Assembly: GCA_902495355.1 (NCBI GenBank)
Contig: CABUWV010000003.1
Coordinates: 88,724-152,723 of the forward strand
From: an uncultured Collinsella sp.
GTDB taxonomy: Bacteria > Actinomycetota > Coriobacteriia > Coriobacteriales > Coriobacteriaceae
Direction: 5' to 3'
Length of the DNA: 64,000 nt
The notes below the pieces were generated by a model. The model did not search any database, had not been told where the DNA came from, and saw nothing but the letters and a program-made list of their open reading frames with translations. The position numbers and the translations under genes were made by a program. Of the stretch, positions 51,542 through 60,615 are shown piece by piece. Every line of letters begins with the position of its first letter. Position 1 is the first letter of the stretch.

Positions 51542-52753
51542 ATGCTGTCTGTTGACGAGCAAATGCGTATCATCACCTCGGGCGCCGCGCAGATCGTCCC
51601 CGAGGCCGACCTTCGCAAGAAGCTTGAGAAGGGCGAGCCCCTCAACATCAAGCTCGGCGTCGATCCCACCAGCCCCGACCTGCACCTGGGCCATGCCGTG
51701 CCCCTGCGCAAGATGCGTCAGTTCCAGGACCTGGGCCACAACGTCACCCTCATCATCGGCAACGGCACCGCGCTGATTGGCGACCCCTCGGGCAAGAATT
51801 CCACCCGCCCGCAGCTTTCGCAGGAGCAGATCGAGGCCAACGCCGAGACCTACGTGAGCCAGGCCATGAAGATCCTGGATCCCGAGAAGACCACCATCGT
51901 GCACAACGGCGACTGGATCTTGTCGATGGATCTGGCCGGCCTGCTGCAGGTGTGCTCCAAGTTCACCGTCGCCCGTATTCTCGAGCGCGACGACTTTACC
52001 AAGCGCTACCAGTCCCAGACGCCGATCGCCCTGCATGAGTTCCTGTATCCCGTGATGCAGGCTTACGACTCCGTGCAGATCAAGGCCGACGTGGAAATGG
52101 GCGGCACCGATCAGCTCTTCAACCTGCTCGCCGGCCGTGAGCTCATGGAGAAGATGGGCATGGAGCCCCAGATCGCGCTCACCATGCCGTTGCTCGAGGG
52201 CACCGATGGCGTCCGTAAGATGTCCAAGTCCTACGGTAACTACATCGGCCTGACCGACGCGCCCAAGGATATGTTCGGCAAGACCATGTCCATCCCCGAC
52301 GAGATGATCGGCAAGTACTACCGCCTGGCGAGCTCGCTCACCCCGGCCGAGGTCGACAAGATCGACGCTGCTCTGGCCGACGGCTCCGCCGATCCCTATG
52401 AGCTCAAGCGCGCTCTGGGCCGCGACCTGTGCGACACCTACCACGGCGCCGGTGCCGGCGACGAGGCTCAGGCCGAGTTCGACCGCGTGTTCAAGGAGGG
52501 CCAACTCGCCGACTTCCCCGAGAAGCATGTTGAGCTGACTGTTAACGACGAGGGCCAGATCTACCTCGCCGGCCTGCTCAAGGACCTGGGTCTTTCGGCC
52601 AGCGCCGGCCAGGCCCGTCGCGACATCGACGGCGGCGGCGTCAAGATCAACGGCAAGGCCGTGGCTCCCAAGAGCTACAACATCGACCCCAGCGCCCTCA
52701 AGCTGGGCGACACCCTCTCCGTAGGCAAGCGCAAGGGCTTTAAATTGGTCTAG
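51542..52753 (+). CDS. tyrS: Tyrosyl-tRNA synthetase
   Basis: 403 aa. The class I HIGH motif is HLGHAVPL (about 44-51) and the KMSKS loop is KMSKSYGNY (about 226-234). The C-terminal S4-like RNA-binding domain shows SASAGQARRDIDGGGVKING. VDPTSPDLHLG is diagnostic. This is a complete enzyme of normal length that charges tRNA-Tyr. Confidence 0.97.
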   Translation: MLSVDEQMRIITSGAAQIVPEADLRKKLEKGEPLNIKLGVDPTSPDLHLGHAVPLRKMRQFQDLGHNVTLIIGNGTALIGDPSGKNSTRPQLSQEQIEANAETYVSQAMKILDPEKTTIVHNGDWILSMDLAGLLQVCSKFTVARILERDDFTKRYQSQTPIALHEFLYPVMQAYDSVQIKADVEMGGTDQLFNLLAGRELMEKMGMEPQIALTMPLLEGTDGVRKMSKSYGNYIGLTDAPKDMFGKTMSIPDEMIGKYYRLASSLTPAEVDKIDAALADGSADPYELKRALGRDLCDTYHGAGAGDEAQAEFDRVFKEGQLADFPEKHVELTVNDEGQIYLAGLLKDLGLSASAGQARRDIDGGGVKINGKAVAPKSYNIDPSALKLGDTLSVGKRKGFKLV

Positions 52754-52782
52754 CAAGTAGGTCAACCTAACATGTGCAATAG

Positions 52783-52815
52783 GGCCGCAGCCGGAACTCC
52801 CGACTGCGGCCTTTT
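52783..52815 (+). terminator. Intrinsic terminator after tyrS
   Basis: GGCCGCAG (52783-52790) pairs with CTGCGGCC (52804-52811), followed by TTTT. It abuts palindromic repeat C, which gives a second hairpin with a T-run. Confidence 0.9.
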
Positions 52816-52816
52816 G

Positions 52817-52888
52817 AGTTGCGGTGAAATAGTTCCTAAAAATGCCTTACGGGCGCCCAGGTAGGAACTATTCCACCGCAACTTTTTT
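52817..52888 (+). terminator. Palindromic repeat C, second terminator
   Basis: 21-base arms (52817-52837 and 52863-52883) pair with one mismatch. They share AGTTGCGGTGAAATA with repeats A and B but then read GTTCCT instead of CGGACTGTTT. A T-run (52883-52888) follows. Confidence 0.85.
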
Positions 52889-52944
52889 CCTCCGTCCCCA
52901 AGGGATCATTTGGCGGTGCCGTTAAGCGGAAGGGGTGTTATCGG

Positions 52945-53008
52945 CGGCCTCCTTTTGGGCATACAATGGCTATTGGCTTGCTGCGGTGAAGGTTTGTCCG
53001 CTCCGCAG
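52945..53008 (+). promoter_or_regulatory. ade promoter candidate and leader hairpin
   Basis: A TACAAT -10 box lies at about 52961-52966, with a weak TTATCG -35 box 18 bases before it. Downstream, CTGCGG (52981-52986) pairs with CCGCAG (53003-53008) in the leader. No purine riboswitch core was recognised. Confidence 0.35.
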
Positions 53009-53034
53009 TTATTTCAAACGTTAAAGGAGTATGT

Positions 53035-54855
53035 ATGTCCGTTGAGGTCATGAGATCTGTGATCGAGGCCGCCGAGGGTCGTGTGCCCGTTGACACGCTG
53101 TTTGTCAACGCACAGATTGTCGATGTGTACGGCCAGCGCGTGGCGCCCGGTAGCGTTGCCGTCAAGGATGGCGTGATCGTCGGTGTGCTCTACGATGGTC
53201 GCGACGATGCCGCCGGTACGTATGAGGCTGCCGAGGTCATCGATTGCCAGGGCCGCTATCTTGCCCCCGGTTTTATTGACGGACACTTGCATATCGAGTC
53301 TTCGAACATCCGCCCTGCCGAGTATGCGCGCATGGCGGCGACGCGCGGTACCACCACTGCCATTGCCGACAGCCACGAGATCGCCAACGTTTCCGGCCTG
53401 GACGGCCTGCGCTTTATGATCGAGGACGGCCGTCGCGCTCCTATTTCCATCAAGTACATGATGCCCTCGTGCGTGCCCGCGCTGCCCGACGAGCAGGCCG
53501 GTGCCGTCATCACCGCTGCTGATATGCAGGCGTTTTTTGCCGAGCATCCGGGCGATGTCTTTGGCCTGGGCGAGATGATGAACCTGCCGGGCGTCTTTAT
53601 GGCCGATCCCGAGACCTGCGCTCGCATTGACGCTGCCAACCAGACGCCGTCCAAGCAGGTTGACGGTCACGCGCCGCTCGTTGCCGGCAAGGACCTCAAC
53701 GCCTATGCCGCGGCAGGTATTATCGCTGACCATGAGTCGACGATTCCCGAGGAGGCACTCGACAAGCTGTCCCGCGGCATGTACGTGATGCTGCGCGAAG
53801 GTACGTGCAGCCATGACCTGGCCAACCTGTCGCCGATGCTGCTGGAGAATCCTGCCCGTGCCCGCCGCTGCTGCTTTGCGACCGACGACCGCGCCCCTTC
53901 CGATGCTCTTGCGACCGGCATGATCGACAATGCCTGCCGCGTGGCGATTGAGGCCGGTATCGACCCCGTGGTCGCCATCTCCATGGCGTCCCTTTCCACG
54001 GCTGAGGCATTTGGCCTGGACCACGGCTGCCGCGACCCGCACGAGCTCCGCGGCGCCATCGCCCCGGGCAAGCGTGCCGACCTGCTGGTGCTCAATGACC
54101 TGACGTTTGCCACGGCTCCGCATCGCGTATATGCCGCCGGTGCTCTGGTGGCGCAGGACGGCACCTTTGTGGGCGAGATTGCACCCGAGATGGCCGAGGT
54201 CGCAGCCCTTGCCGATGAGCTGCGCGCCTCCGTTAAGCTGCCGAAGCTTTCGCTCGACGTATTCGACTATGCCTTTAAGCCGGGCGAGGCCGTGATCGAC
54301 GTGGTGCCGGGTAAGGCCATCACGGGTATGGTTCGCCCCGAGAGCGCCGAGGGCCTGCGTCGCATTATGCTGATTGAGCGCCATGGCCGCGGTGTGTCGC
54401 TGCAGGCCGAGGGCGCCGACGGCGATGGTCCTGCGGGCCTGGGTCTGGTCGGCAGGCACATCGGTCGCGGCTGGGTACGTGGCTTTACCATCACGGGTGG
54501 CGCCATTGCCTCGACGATCGGCCACGACTCGCACAACGTGTGCGTGGTGGGCGACAACGCGGCCGATATGATGGCTGCCGTCGAGGCTGTTGGCCAGGGC
54601 GGCCACGTGCTGGTGTGCAACGGCGAGGTTGTGGCGCGTATTCCGCTGGCGCTTGGTGGTCTGATGAGCGAGAGCACGGCCGAGGATGTCGCCGCGCAGC
54701 ACGACGACTTTATGGTCAAGGCGCGCGCCATGGGTATTGAGCCGCCGCTCGACCCCATCATGGGCATCATCTTCCTGCCCCTACCGGTCATCCCGACGCT
54801 CCGCATTCGCCCCGAGGGCATGTTCGACGTCACGACCTTCACCTACGCCGACTAG
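53035..54855 (+). CDS. ade: Adenine deaminase
   Basis: 606 aa, converts adenine to hypoxanthine and ammonia. Metal-site and family motifs are present: GFIDGHLHIESS, TTAIADSHEIANVSG, MMPSCVPALP, DGHAPLVAGKDL and the C-terminal SHDSHN-like GHDSHNVCVVGDN. RBS AAAGGAG lies 6 bases before ATG 53035. It feeds hypoxanthine towards the Mo hydroxylase purine route found elsewhere in the window, though it is not in that operon. Confidence 0.96.
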   Translation: MSVEVMRSVIEAAEGRVPVDTLFVNAQIVDVYGQRVAPGSVAVKDGVIVGVLYDGRDDAAGTYEAAEVIDCQGRYLAPGFIDGHLHIESSNIRPAEYARMAATRGTTTAIADSHEIANVSGLDGLRFMIEDGRRAPISIKYMMPSCVPALPDEQAGAVITAADMQAFFAEHPGDVFGLGEMMNLPGVFMADPETCARIDAANQTPSKQVDGHAPLVAGKDLNAYAAAGIIADHESTIPEEALDKLSRGMYVMLREGTCSHDLANLSPMLLENPARARRCCFATDDRAPSDALATGMIDNACRVAIEAGIDPVVAISMASLSTAEAFGLDHGCRDPHELRGAIAPGKRADLLVLNDLTFATAPHRVYAAGALVAQDGTFVGEIAPEMAEVAALADELRASVKLPKLSLDVFDYAFKPGEAVIDVVPGKAITGMVRPESAEGLRRIMLIERHGRGVSLQAEGADGDGPAGLGLVGRHIGRGWVRGFTITGGAIASTIGHDSHNVCVVGDNAADMMAAVEAVGQGGHVLVCNGEVVARIPLALGGLMSESTAEDVAAQHDDFMVKARAMGIEPPLDPIMGIIFLPLPVIPTLRIRPEGMFDVTTFTYAD

Positions 54856-54859
54856 TTAT

Positions 54860-54946
54860 CGGGGATGTTCTTCAACGATTAGTCGTCGGGGACACTCTTT
54901 GACGTGTCGCCTGACGCCGCGACCATGAGGCCTCTGGCATGTGTGA
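54860..54946. repeat. Degenerate direct repeat containing TCGGGGA
   Basis: AGTTATCGGGGATGTTCTTC and AGTCGTCGGGGACACTCTTT occur in tandem after ade, about 28 bases apart. GGGGACACTCTTT resembles one arm of the hairpin at 55866-55904. Confidence 0.45.
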
Positions 54947-55061
54947 GCTATTTGCTAGGTCCTTGTAACGTTTGCGCCCGCGGAGTCTTATCTGAGCTCC
55001 CTTTGGGTACGTTGGAATCGGATATACGTCCGATTCCATCAAGCCCGAAGGGAGCTTTTCT

Positions 55062-55856
55062 ATGTTTAAACTGATTGCATCCGATATGGACGGTACGTTG
55101 CTTGATGAGAATAGCCAGGTACCGCCCGAGACATATGAGCTGATTGAGGCCCTGCGCGAGCGCGGCGTGCACTTTGCTGCGTCCTCGGGCCGCCGTTACG
55201 ACCGCCTATGCGAGTTCTTTGCGCCCGTGGTCGACAAAATGGACTTTGTCGCGGCGAATGGTGCGCAGGTCTATGCAGAAGGGGTCGAGGTCGATCGCGA
55301 GGTATATTCGCATCTCGCCGTCCGCAAGCTCGCACGCACGGTCAAGATGTTTCCTAACATGCATCTGGCGCTCTTTGATCGCACCAAGTCCTTTTTGCTC
55401 GACGACGAGGACAAATTTGTCCGCGAGATCGACAAAGATCTGCCCAACGCCGAACGCATTTGGGGACTGCCCGATCCGCATGTGAATATCATCAAGGCAT
55501 CGATTATCTGCGATGACGGCAACGTGATGGACAACGCCTACGTGTTGCAGCGCGAGCTGGGCGGCCTGTTCTCTTTCGCGCCTTCGGGCAACGCGTGGAT
55601 CGATGCCATGCAGCCCGGTGTGTCGAAGGCCTCGGGCATCGCACAGCTCATGGAGCACTATGGCGTCGAACGCGACGAGGTCATGGCGTTTGGCGACTCG
55701 ATGAACGACTACGAGATCATTCGCTTTGTCGGCACGGGCTGCGCGATGGAAAACGCGCGCCCCGCGCTCAAGGCAGTCGCCGATCGCGTGGTGGGGTGCA
55801 ACCGCGACCACGCCGTCCAGCAGGAGCTCCGTCGCGTGCTGGAGAGTCTCGCCTAA
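55062..55856 (+). CDS. HAD superfamily Cof-type phosphatase
   Basis: 264 aa. The nucleophile motif is SDMDGTLLDEN (Asp nucleophile and acid/base Asp), motif II lies in FAASSGRRYD and motif IV in VMAFGDSMNDYE. The C2-type cap sits between. Such enzymes dephosphorylate sugar phosphates or flavin precursors; substrate not deducible. It starts after AAGGGAGC. Confidence 0.9.
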   Translation: MFKLIASDMDGTLLDENSQVPPETYELIEALRERGVHFAASSGRRYDRLCEFFAPVVDKMDFVAANGAQVYAEGVEVDREVYSHLAVRKLARTVKMFPNMHLALFDRTKSFLLDDEDKFVREIDKDLPNAERIWGLPDPHVNIIKASIICDDGNVMDNAYVLQRELGGLFSFAPSGNAWIDAMQPGVSKASGIAQLMEHYGVERDEVMAFGDSMNDYEIIRFVGTGCAMENARPALKAVADRVVGCNRDHAVQQELRRVLESLA

Positions 55857-55865
55857 TTCGGCAGA

Positions 55866-55904
55866 TGGGGACAGTCCTTGCGGCGCCCCGCGAAGAGTGT
55901 CCCC
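55866..55904. terminator. Hairpin between convergent HAD genes
   Basis: TGGGGACA and TGTCCCCA arms surround an inner TTGCGG/CCGCGA stem. It lies between the ends of two convergent genes and may end both. Confidence 0.55.
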
Positions 55905-55933
55905 AAATTAGCTACCCTGCCGGGTTGCTGTTG

Positions 55934-56776
55934 CTAGGCGAGGGCGTCCATGATGGTGCGGGCGACGCCGTCGTGGTCGTTGTCGTATTCGGTGATGGCG
56001 TCGGCGGCCTCGCGGTCCTCGGGCTCGGCGTTGATCATGGCCATGCCATGGCCCGCTGCCTGCAGCATGGGGATGTCGTTGATGTTGTCGCCGAACGCCC
56101 AGGCGTCGGCGAGACGCTCGCCTAAGTGCTCGCATAGCCACGTGAGGGCCGTTCCCTTGGTGGCGCCCTCGCCCATGACCTCGATATTCATGGCGTACGA
56201 ACGTGTGACCTCAATGCCTCCGAGCGTGTCGAGCTCCGCCGCGATGGCGTCGCGATCGGCCGGGTCGTGCCAGTACATGGCGATGCGTTCGAGCGTCTCG
56301 ACCTCGTCGATCTTGCTGTCGATATCCATGTCGATCGGTGTTCGTGTGCGCTTGAGCGAAGTTGCGATGTGGGGGTCGCCGCCGCAGAACTCATCCAGGC
56401 GCGTGTAGAGCGAGCGGGGGAGGAAGCACTGCCCGTCCGCGAAGATATCGAAGGTCACATCGTGGTCGGCGGCGATGCGGCGGATGCGATGGGCAATGCC
56501 GCAATCGAGCGGTCGGCTCAAAATGCGCGTGGCACGTGAGACATCGGTGGGCGTACCGTCGTCGAGCTGCCAGACGCTGGCACCGTTGGCACAGACCGCG
56601 TAGTGTACGGCGGGGTGGGCGAGGATGGGCTCAAAGACACCCGACAGCGGGCGCCCCGTGCAGGGCACGAACTCAATACCGCGTCGCGCAAGCTCGTCGA
56701 GCATCGCCCAGGTGGCGTCGCTCATCTGCTTATCACTCGTCAGCAGCGTTCCATCCATATCGGAAAACACAATCAT
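55934..56776 (-). CDS. HAD superfamily Cof-type phosphatase
   Basis: 280 aa. FSDMDGTLLTSDKQ holds the Asp pair, CTGRPLSG motif II, and WAFGDNINDIPM motif IV. It is related in type to the HAD gene on the other strand but only in the shared motifs, so not a recent copy. It lies 87 bases after citrate synthase, with a terminator between them. Confidence 0.9.
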   Translation of the reverse strand: MIVFSDMDGTLLTSDKQMSDATWAMLDELARRGIEFVPCTGRPLSGVFEPILAHPAVHYAVCANGASVWQLDDGTPTDVSRATRILSRPLDCGIAHRIRRIAADHDVTFDIFADGQCFLPRSLYTRLDEFCGGDPHIATSLKRTRTPIDMDIDSKIDEVETLERIAMYWHDPADRDAIAAELDTLGGIEVTRSYAMNIEVMGEGATKGTALTWLCEHLGERLADAWAFGDNINDIPMLQAAGHGMAMINAEPEDREAADAITEYDNDHDGVARTIMDALA

Positions 56777-56801
56777 TCGCTGCGATCCTTTCTACTGTCA
56801 T

Positions 56802-56838
56802 AAAAAGCGTGGCCGAGGGCGGTGATGCCCTGGCCACG
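56802..56838 (-). terminator. Intrinsic terminator after citrate synthase
   Basis: CGTGGCC (56808-56814) pairs with GGCCACG (56832-56838), with an inner AGGGC/GCCCT stem. TTTTT follows on the minus strand. Confidence 0.85.
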
Positions 56839-56863
56839 CTCGGGTTCTATAACGGTCCGCGTC

Positions 56864-58282
56864 CTAGCGATCGGCGAGCGGCTTGTATTCCAGCGGCTCG
56901 ATAACCGGGCGATACGCGGGACGGATGATGCGGTGCGCGCAGAAGAGCTCTTCCATGCGGTGCGCCGACCAGCCGGCCATACGGGCGACGGCGAACAGCG
57001 GTGTAAAGAGCGTCTCGGGCACGCCGAGCATTTTGTAAATAAAGCCCGTGTACAGGTCGATGTTGGCGCAGATGGGCTTGGTCATGCCGTGGTCGCGCAT
57101 CACCTGCGGGGCCAGGCGCTCGATGCGCTCGATGAGCGCGAACTCCTCGCCCAAGTCCTTCTTGGCGGCAAGCGAGCGCGCGTAACGGCGGCAGACCTCG
57201 GCGCGCGGGTCGCTCAGCGTATAGACGGCGTGGCCCATGCCGTAGATGAGGCCGGTGCCGTCGAAGGCCTGCTTGTCGAGGATCTTGCCCAGGTAGGCCG
57301 CGACCTCGTCCTCGTCCTCCCAATTGGAGACATGCGCACGGATGTCCTCGTGCATGGACACGACCTTGGCGTTGGCGCCGCCGTGGCGCGGGCCCTTGAG
57401 CGAGCCGATGGCCGCGGCGTAGGCGGAATACGGGTCGGTGGCCGAGGAGGACAGCACGCGGCAGGCAAACGTGGAGTTGTTGCCGCCGCCGTGCTCTGCA
57501 TGCAGCATGAGCATCACGTCGAGCAGCATGGCTTCGTCGCGGTTGAATGCCATGCCGCCGCGCAACACCTGCAGGATGGTCTCGGCGGTGGAGAGGCCGG
57601 GCGTGGGGTGCGGCACGTGAACCTCGGAGCCGCGAAGCTTGGCGATCGAGGCCATGTGTGCGAAGGCGGCGATGCGCGGGAGACGTGCGAGCATGGAAAT
57701 AGCCACGTCGATCTCATGCTCGGGCGTGATCACGTCTGGTTCGGCATCGAAGGCGTAGAGCAGCAGCACGGCGCGCTGGAGCACGTTCATGATGCTCGAC
57801 GACACCGTGGTCATAGGGAACTCTTTAACGTACTCGTCGCTCAGATGTCTAAAGGCACCTAGGCGCTCGCAGAAGCCGCCGAGCTCTTCCTTGTTGGGTA
57901 GCGAACCCGTGATAAGCAGATAGGCGACTTCTTCGTAGCCGTAGCGATTTTCGGCCTGGGCATTGTTGACCAGATCCTCGATGCTGTAGCCGCGAAGCGT
58001 GAGCTTGCCCTGATCGGGCACGACCTTTCCGTCGACCTTGTTGTAGCCGTGCACATCCGAGATACGAGTGAGGCCCGCGACCACGCCCGAGCCGTCGGCA
58101 TTGCGCAGGCCGCGCTTGACATTGTGCTCGACAAACAGGCCCTCGTCATAAGGGTCGGTCGGCAGGCCGTGGTAGAGGTTTTCGCTCTCAGGCGAAATCT
58201 GGCGGCTTGCTTCGTAATCCAGAACCAGGCGGCTCAAGTGGTCATCGAAGCGGTAATAGATTTTCTTGGCGTCGTAGGCCAT
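56864..58282 (-). CDS. gltA: Citrate synthase
   Basis: 472 aa, condenses oxaloacetate and acetyl-CoA. Catalytic-site motifs are LHAEHGGGNNSTFACRV, RHGGANAKV and YGMGHAVYTLSDPRAE. It is longer than the usual 430 residues at the N-terminus (about 45 extra residues, YRFDDHLSRLVLDYEASRQI). A 2-methylcitrate synthase is possible from sequence alone. No other TCA genes are adjacent, so it may serve glutamate synthesis. Confidence 0.92.
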   Translation of the reverse strand: MAYDAKKIYYRFDDHLSRLVLDYEASRQISPESENLYHGLPTDPYDEGLFVEHNVKRGLRNADGSGVVAGLTRISDVHGYNKVDGKVVPDQGKLTLRGYSIEDLVNNAQAENRYGYEEVAYLLITGSLPNKEELGGFCERLGAFRHLSDEYVKEFPMTTVSSSIMNVLQRAVLLLYAFDAEPDVITPEHEIDVAISMLARLPRIAAFAHMASIAKLRGSEVHVPHPTPGLSTAETILQVLRGGMAFNRDEAMLLDVMLMLHAEHGGGNNSTFACRVLSSSATDPYSAYAAAIGSLKGPRHGGANAKVVSMHEDIRAHVSNWEDEDEVAAYLGKILDKQAFDGTGLIYGMGHAVYTLSDPRAEVCRRYARSLAAKKDLGEEFALIERIERLAPQVMRDHGMTKPICANIDLYTGFIYKMLGVPETLFTPLFAVARMAGWSAHRMEELFCAHRIIRPAYRPVIEPLEYKPLADR

Positions 58283-58359
58283 GCGCGCTCCTCTCCGGGC
58301 CGCATCGGGGTGACTTGCATGGGCATGCGCGCGTCAGGCTATCCCCAGCGGCTTGCTCG

Positions 58360-58647
58360 CTACAGGCGGTACATAAAGTTAAAGACGTCCTCGCGCTGGA
58401 TGGACACGTTGACGCCCGAAAGCTCGCCGGCCTCGGCCAGCGCCTCCTGCAGCTCGGCGAAGTCGAGCTTGGACTCGGCAGTGTCGGCCAGCATGGTCAT
58501 GGTGAAGATGTCCTCGATAATGGACTGCGTAATGTCGCGGATGTCGACGTTGGCCTCGCCCAGAACGCGGGTGACGCCGGCGACGATGCCGGGGCGGTTC
58601 TTGCCAAGGACGGTGATGACGATACGGGAGGACGAGATCTCGGCCAT
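58360..58647 (-). CDS. ACT-domain protein (UPF0237 type)
   Basis: 95 aa. ITVLGKNRPGIVAGVTRVLG then NVDIRDITQSIIEDIFTMTM is a complete ACT fold, of the stand-alone family that often precedes PFL-like or UPF0210 genes. It probably binds an amino acid and acts as a small regulator. The partner UPF0210 gene is not seen next to it. Confidence 0.88.
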   Translation of the reverse strand: MAEISSSRIVITVLGKNRPGIVAGVTRVLGEANVDIRDITQSIIEDIFTMTMLADTAESKLDFAELQEALAEAGELSGVNVSIQREDVFNFMYRL

Positions 58648-59043
58648 GGGAAACCCTTTCGCGTGATTGCGGCGCGCGCGGGGCGCTCCGCTACGGTACA
58701 GTGTTCATCATTGTACCTGTCTGGCGCAAAAAAGGCGCGCTCGCTGCGGCGTTACATGCCTGCAACATGAGCGTAAGGGGGAAGGCCGTACGGGGAAGAG
58801 CCGTCTGGCGCGTGTCCGGCTCGTGTTGGGTTGATTTCCGATCTCAGCCGAACACATTGAGCGGACAGGCCGTTCCCGCAGTCAGCCGAACGCCTCCGAC
58901 GGCTGATTCCGAACTGGAAGCGGAGGGCATCCCCGCCCTTCGGTAGGGGATACCGCTCCGCGGCGCATGCCGCGGGCGGCGCCCCTATCGGACCACCGTG
59001 ACCTCAGTTGGGATGGGCCCAGCACTGCCGCGTACTCGGTGAG
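58648..59043. other. Intergenic region beside integrase remnant
   Basis: No gene is visible. It includes an inverted repeat GGTACA/TGTACC (58695-58717), which on the minus strand holds TACAAT and may be the ACT gene's -10 box. TCAGCCGAAC occurs twice (58844-58853, 58882-58891), and a GC-rich stretch precedes the integrase stop. No tRNA or clear attachment core was found. Confidence 0.5.
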
Positions 59044-59769
59044 CTAGAGCCAACTGTTCGTCTTCACGTCGCGTATGGCGATATTTCGGTCGTCCGGCTC
59101 GGTGATGCCGTAGCCGAACGCCTGGAGCGTCTCGATGGACTCCTGGATCCTCTGTTGGAACATGGGACCCGGATCGACCCTCGGCCCGAGGTGCCCGCGC
59201 CAAAGGCACGGCGTGGCGCGCAGCATGTTATGGATTTTGGAGATGGGCTCGATGTCGGCGTAGACGTTGAGCGTCGCCATGGCGTCCTTGTGGCCGAGGA
59301 TCGATTGGAGCGCCTTGATATCGCCGCCTTGGCGGATCCACTGCGTTGCGAACGTGTGGCGAAGGCCGTGGAACGTGATCAGCTCGTCGTTGGTGCCCAT
59401 GAGGCCGTTGGTCTCCGAGAACGTCTTGAACGCCCTGCGGATATAGCTTGTCGTCGCGAAGGTCGCGCCCGGCTCCGACAGGATGTAGCAGTCCCCGATC
59501 TCGACCGCCCCGGTAAGGCCGCGCAAGCGCAGCTTTCCGCAGTCGATCTCGTGGGTCTCCTTCAGGAAGGGGAGTAGGCCGACCGGGTCGATGGGGATAC
59601 CCCTGGCGTCATGGGTCTTGGTGTCCTTGATGAACGAACCCATTCCCTTCGCGTACGCCACCGAGTGTCTGATCGAGATCAGGCCCGTCTCGAAATCCAC
59701 ATCGCACCACCGAAGGCCGCAGACCTCGCCGATTCGCATCCCCGTGTGCAGGGCGAGTACGACCGCCCT
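59044..59769 (-). pseudogene. Tyrosine recombinase (integrase), N-terminally truncated
   Basis: The remaining 241 codons hold the catalytic core: LALHTGMRIGEVCGLRW (first Arg), HGLRHTFATQW (HxxR), LGHKD (His) and NVYADI (Tyr nucleophile). The core-binding N-terminal half, normally 150-180 residues, is missing. Immediately before it, in the same frame, is a TAG that ends the HTH gene. Thus only a 231-residue product from ATG 59739 could be made, and it would lack the arm and core-binding domains. It is probably the relic of a phage or conjugative element. Confidence 0.8.
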
Positions 59770-60021
59770 CTAATCCTCGGCGGACCAATCGAGTCCGAAC
59801 TCCTTTCGGGCATCCTCTTCGCTCATGACTTCGAGAAGGTCTCCGGGTTGGCAACGAAGGGCGAGGCATAGCTGCTCGAGTGTGTTGAAGCGAATGCCGC
59901 GAATATGCCCTTTTTTAATACGGGACAGGTTCACGGGCGTGGTTCCAATCCTTTCGGCAAGTTCGTTCGAGGAAATCTTTCGCTCGGCCATGATCTTGTC
60001 GAGGCGAACAATTACGGGCAT
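59770..60021 (-). CDS. YozG-like Cro/C1 helix-turn-helix regulator
   Basis: 83 aa. RLDKIMAERKISSNELAERI then TTPVNLSRIKKGHIRGIRFN is a Xre-type HTH, and LEQLCLALRCQPGDLLEVM closes the domain. It begins after AAGGAA and lies 9 bases behind the DUF2975 gene, the same pairing as YoaS/YozG in Bacillus. It likely represses its own operon through the site at 60581-60599. Its tail (EEDARKEFGLDWSAED) runs to the TAG that meets the integrase fragment. Confidence 0.88.
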   Translation of the reverse strand: MPVIVRLDKIMAERKISSNELAERIGTTPVNLSRIKKGHIRGIRFNTLEQLCLALRCQPGDLLEVMSEEDARKEFGLDWSAED

Positions 60022-60030
60022 GGCGTTTCC

Positions 60031-60543
60031 TTACGCAATCTCGTCGGAGTCGAGGTACAGCTCTCGGGCGTACAAGAAGAGCTGGGAAAGCATGAACAGG
60101 ACGATGCCGAGAACCAGAGAGGTCCAATCGAATGATGAAGCGATCTCTTGGGCGCCGACGGCCCCCTCGCCGCCAAACATCGAAACGGAGGTTTTGAGTG
60201 AGCCGGCGTAGAGGCTGGTGGCAGCTTGAACAACGAAGAGAATGCCGAGCACCTTCAAGCATGTCGCAGACCCTTTCTTGAAGGGGTCTCCGCTCTTGAT
60301 CGTCCACACGAGAACGGCGCTGAGGATGGTCGTAGCGATACCGATGACGGCAGGGACCAATGTCGAGATCGCAAGGGCTGGATACGCGGGGGAGTCTGCA
60401 ATTACAGGGTTGTCGAGCACTTCGATTGCTGGCTTTAAGGAGAACGCCACTTGTGCGATGGCGGTGGCGCAAAGGGTCGCAGAGGCTATCGCACATGCGA
60501 TGCGGAAGGAATGAAGCCGGGGAGTGCGATTGTCGGAACTCAT
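60031..60543 (-). CDS. DUF2975 membrane protein
   Basis: 170 aa with four predicted membrane helices (about 13-35, 57-80, 97-118, 139-160) and short loops, ending in an acidic tail (LYLDSDEIA). DUF2975 proteins almost always pair with a small Xre regulator, as here. Their function is unknown. GGAGG sits 7 bases before the ATG. Confidence 0.85.
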   Translation of the reverse strand: MSSDNRTPRLHSFRIACAIASATLCATAIAQVAFSLKPAIEVLDNPVIADSPAYPALAISTLVPAVIGIATTILSAVLVWTIKSGDPFKKGSATCLKVLGILFVVQAATSLYAGSLKTSVSMFGGEGAVGAQEIASSFDWTSLVLGIVLFMLSQLFLYARELYLDSDEIA

Positions 60544-60580
60544 AATAACCTCCGAAGAATTTAAAAAACTCAGGTTACTT

Positions 60581-60615
60581 TTTAACAGTTTATGTTAAAT
60601 TGACTTTGCCGGCAA
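60581..60615 (-). promoter_or_regulatory. Promoter/operator of the DUF2975-HTH operon
   Basis: On the minus strand, TTGCCG (60610-60615), a 17-base spacer and TAAACT (60587-60592) form a promoter. The inverted repeat TTTAAC/GTTAAA (60581-60599) brackets the -10 box exactly, so a bound repressor would block polymerase. Confidence 0.6.

Noticed and set aside
52886..53034. Purine riboswitch before adenine deaminase
   Set aside because: No three-way junction core was found; only a six-bp hairpin is present.
58648..59043. tRNA gene or attachment site beside the integrase
   Set aside because: No cloverleaf or tRNA 3' end is visible. The TCAGCCGAAC pair is too short to call att sites.
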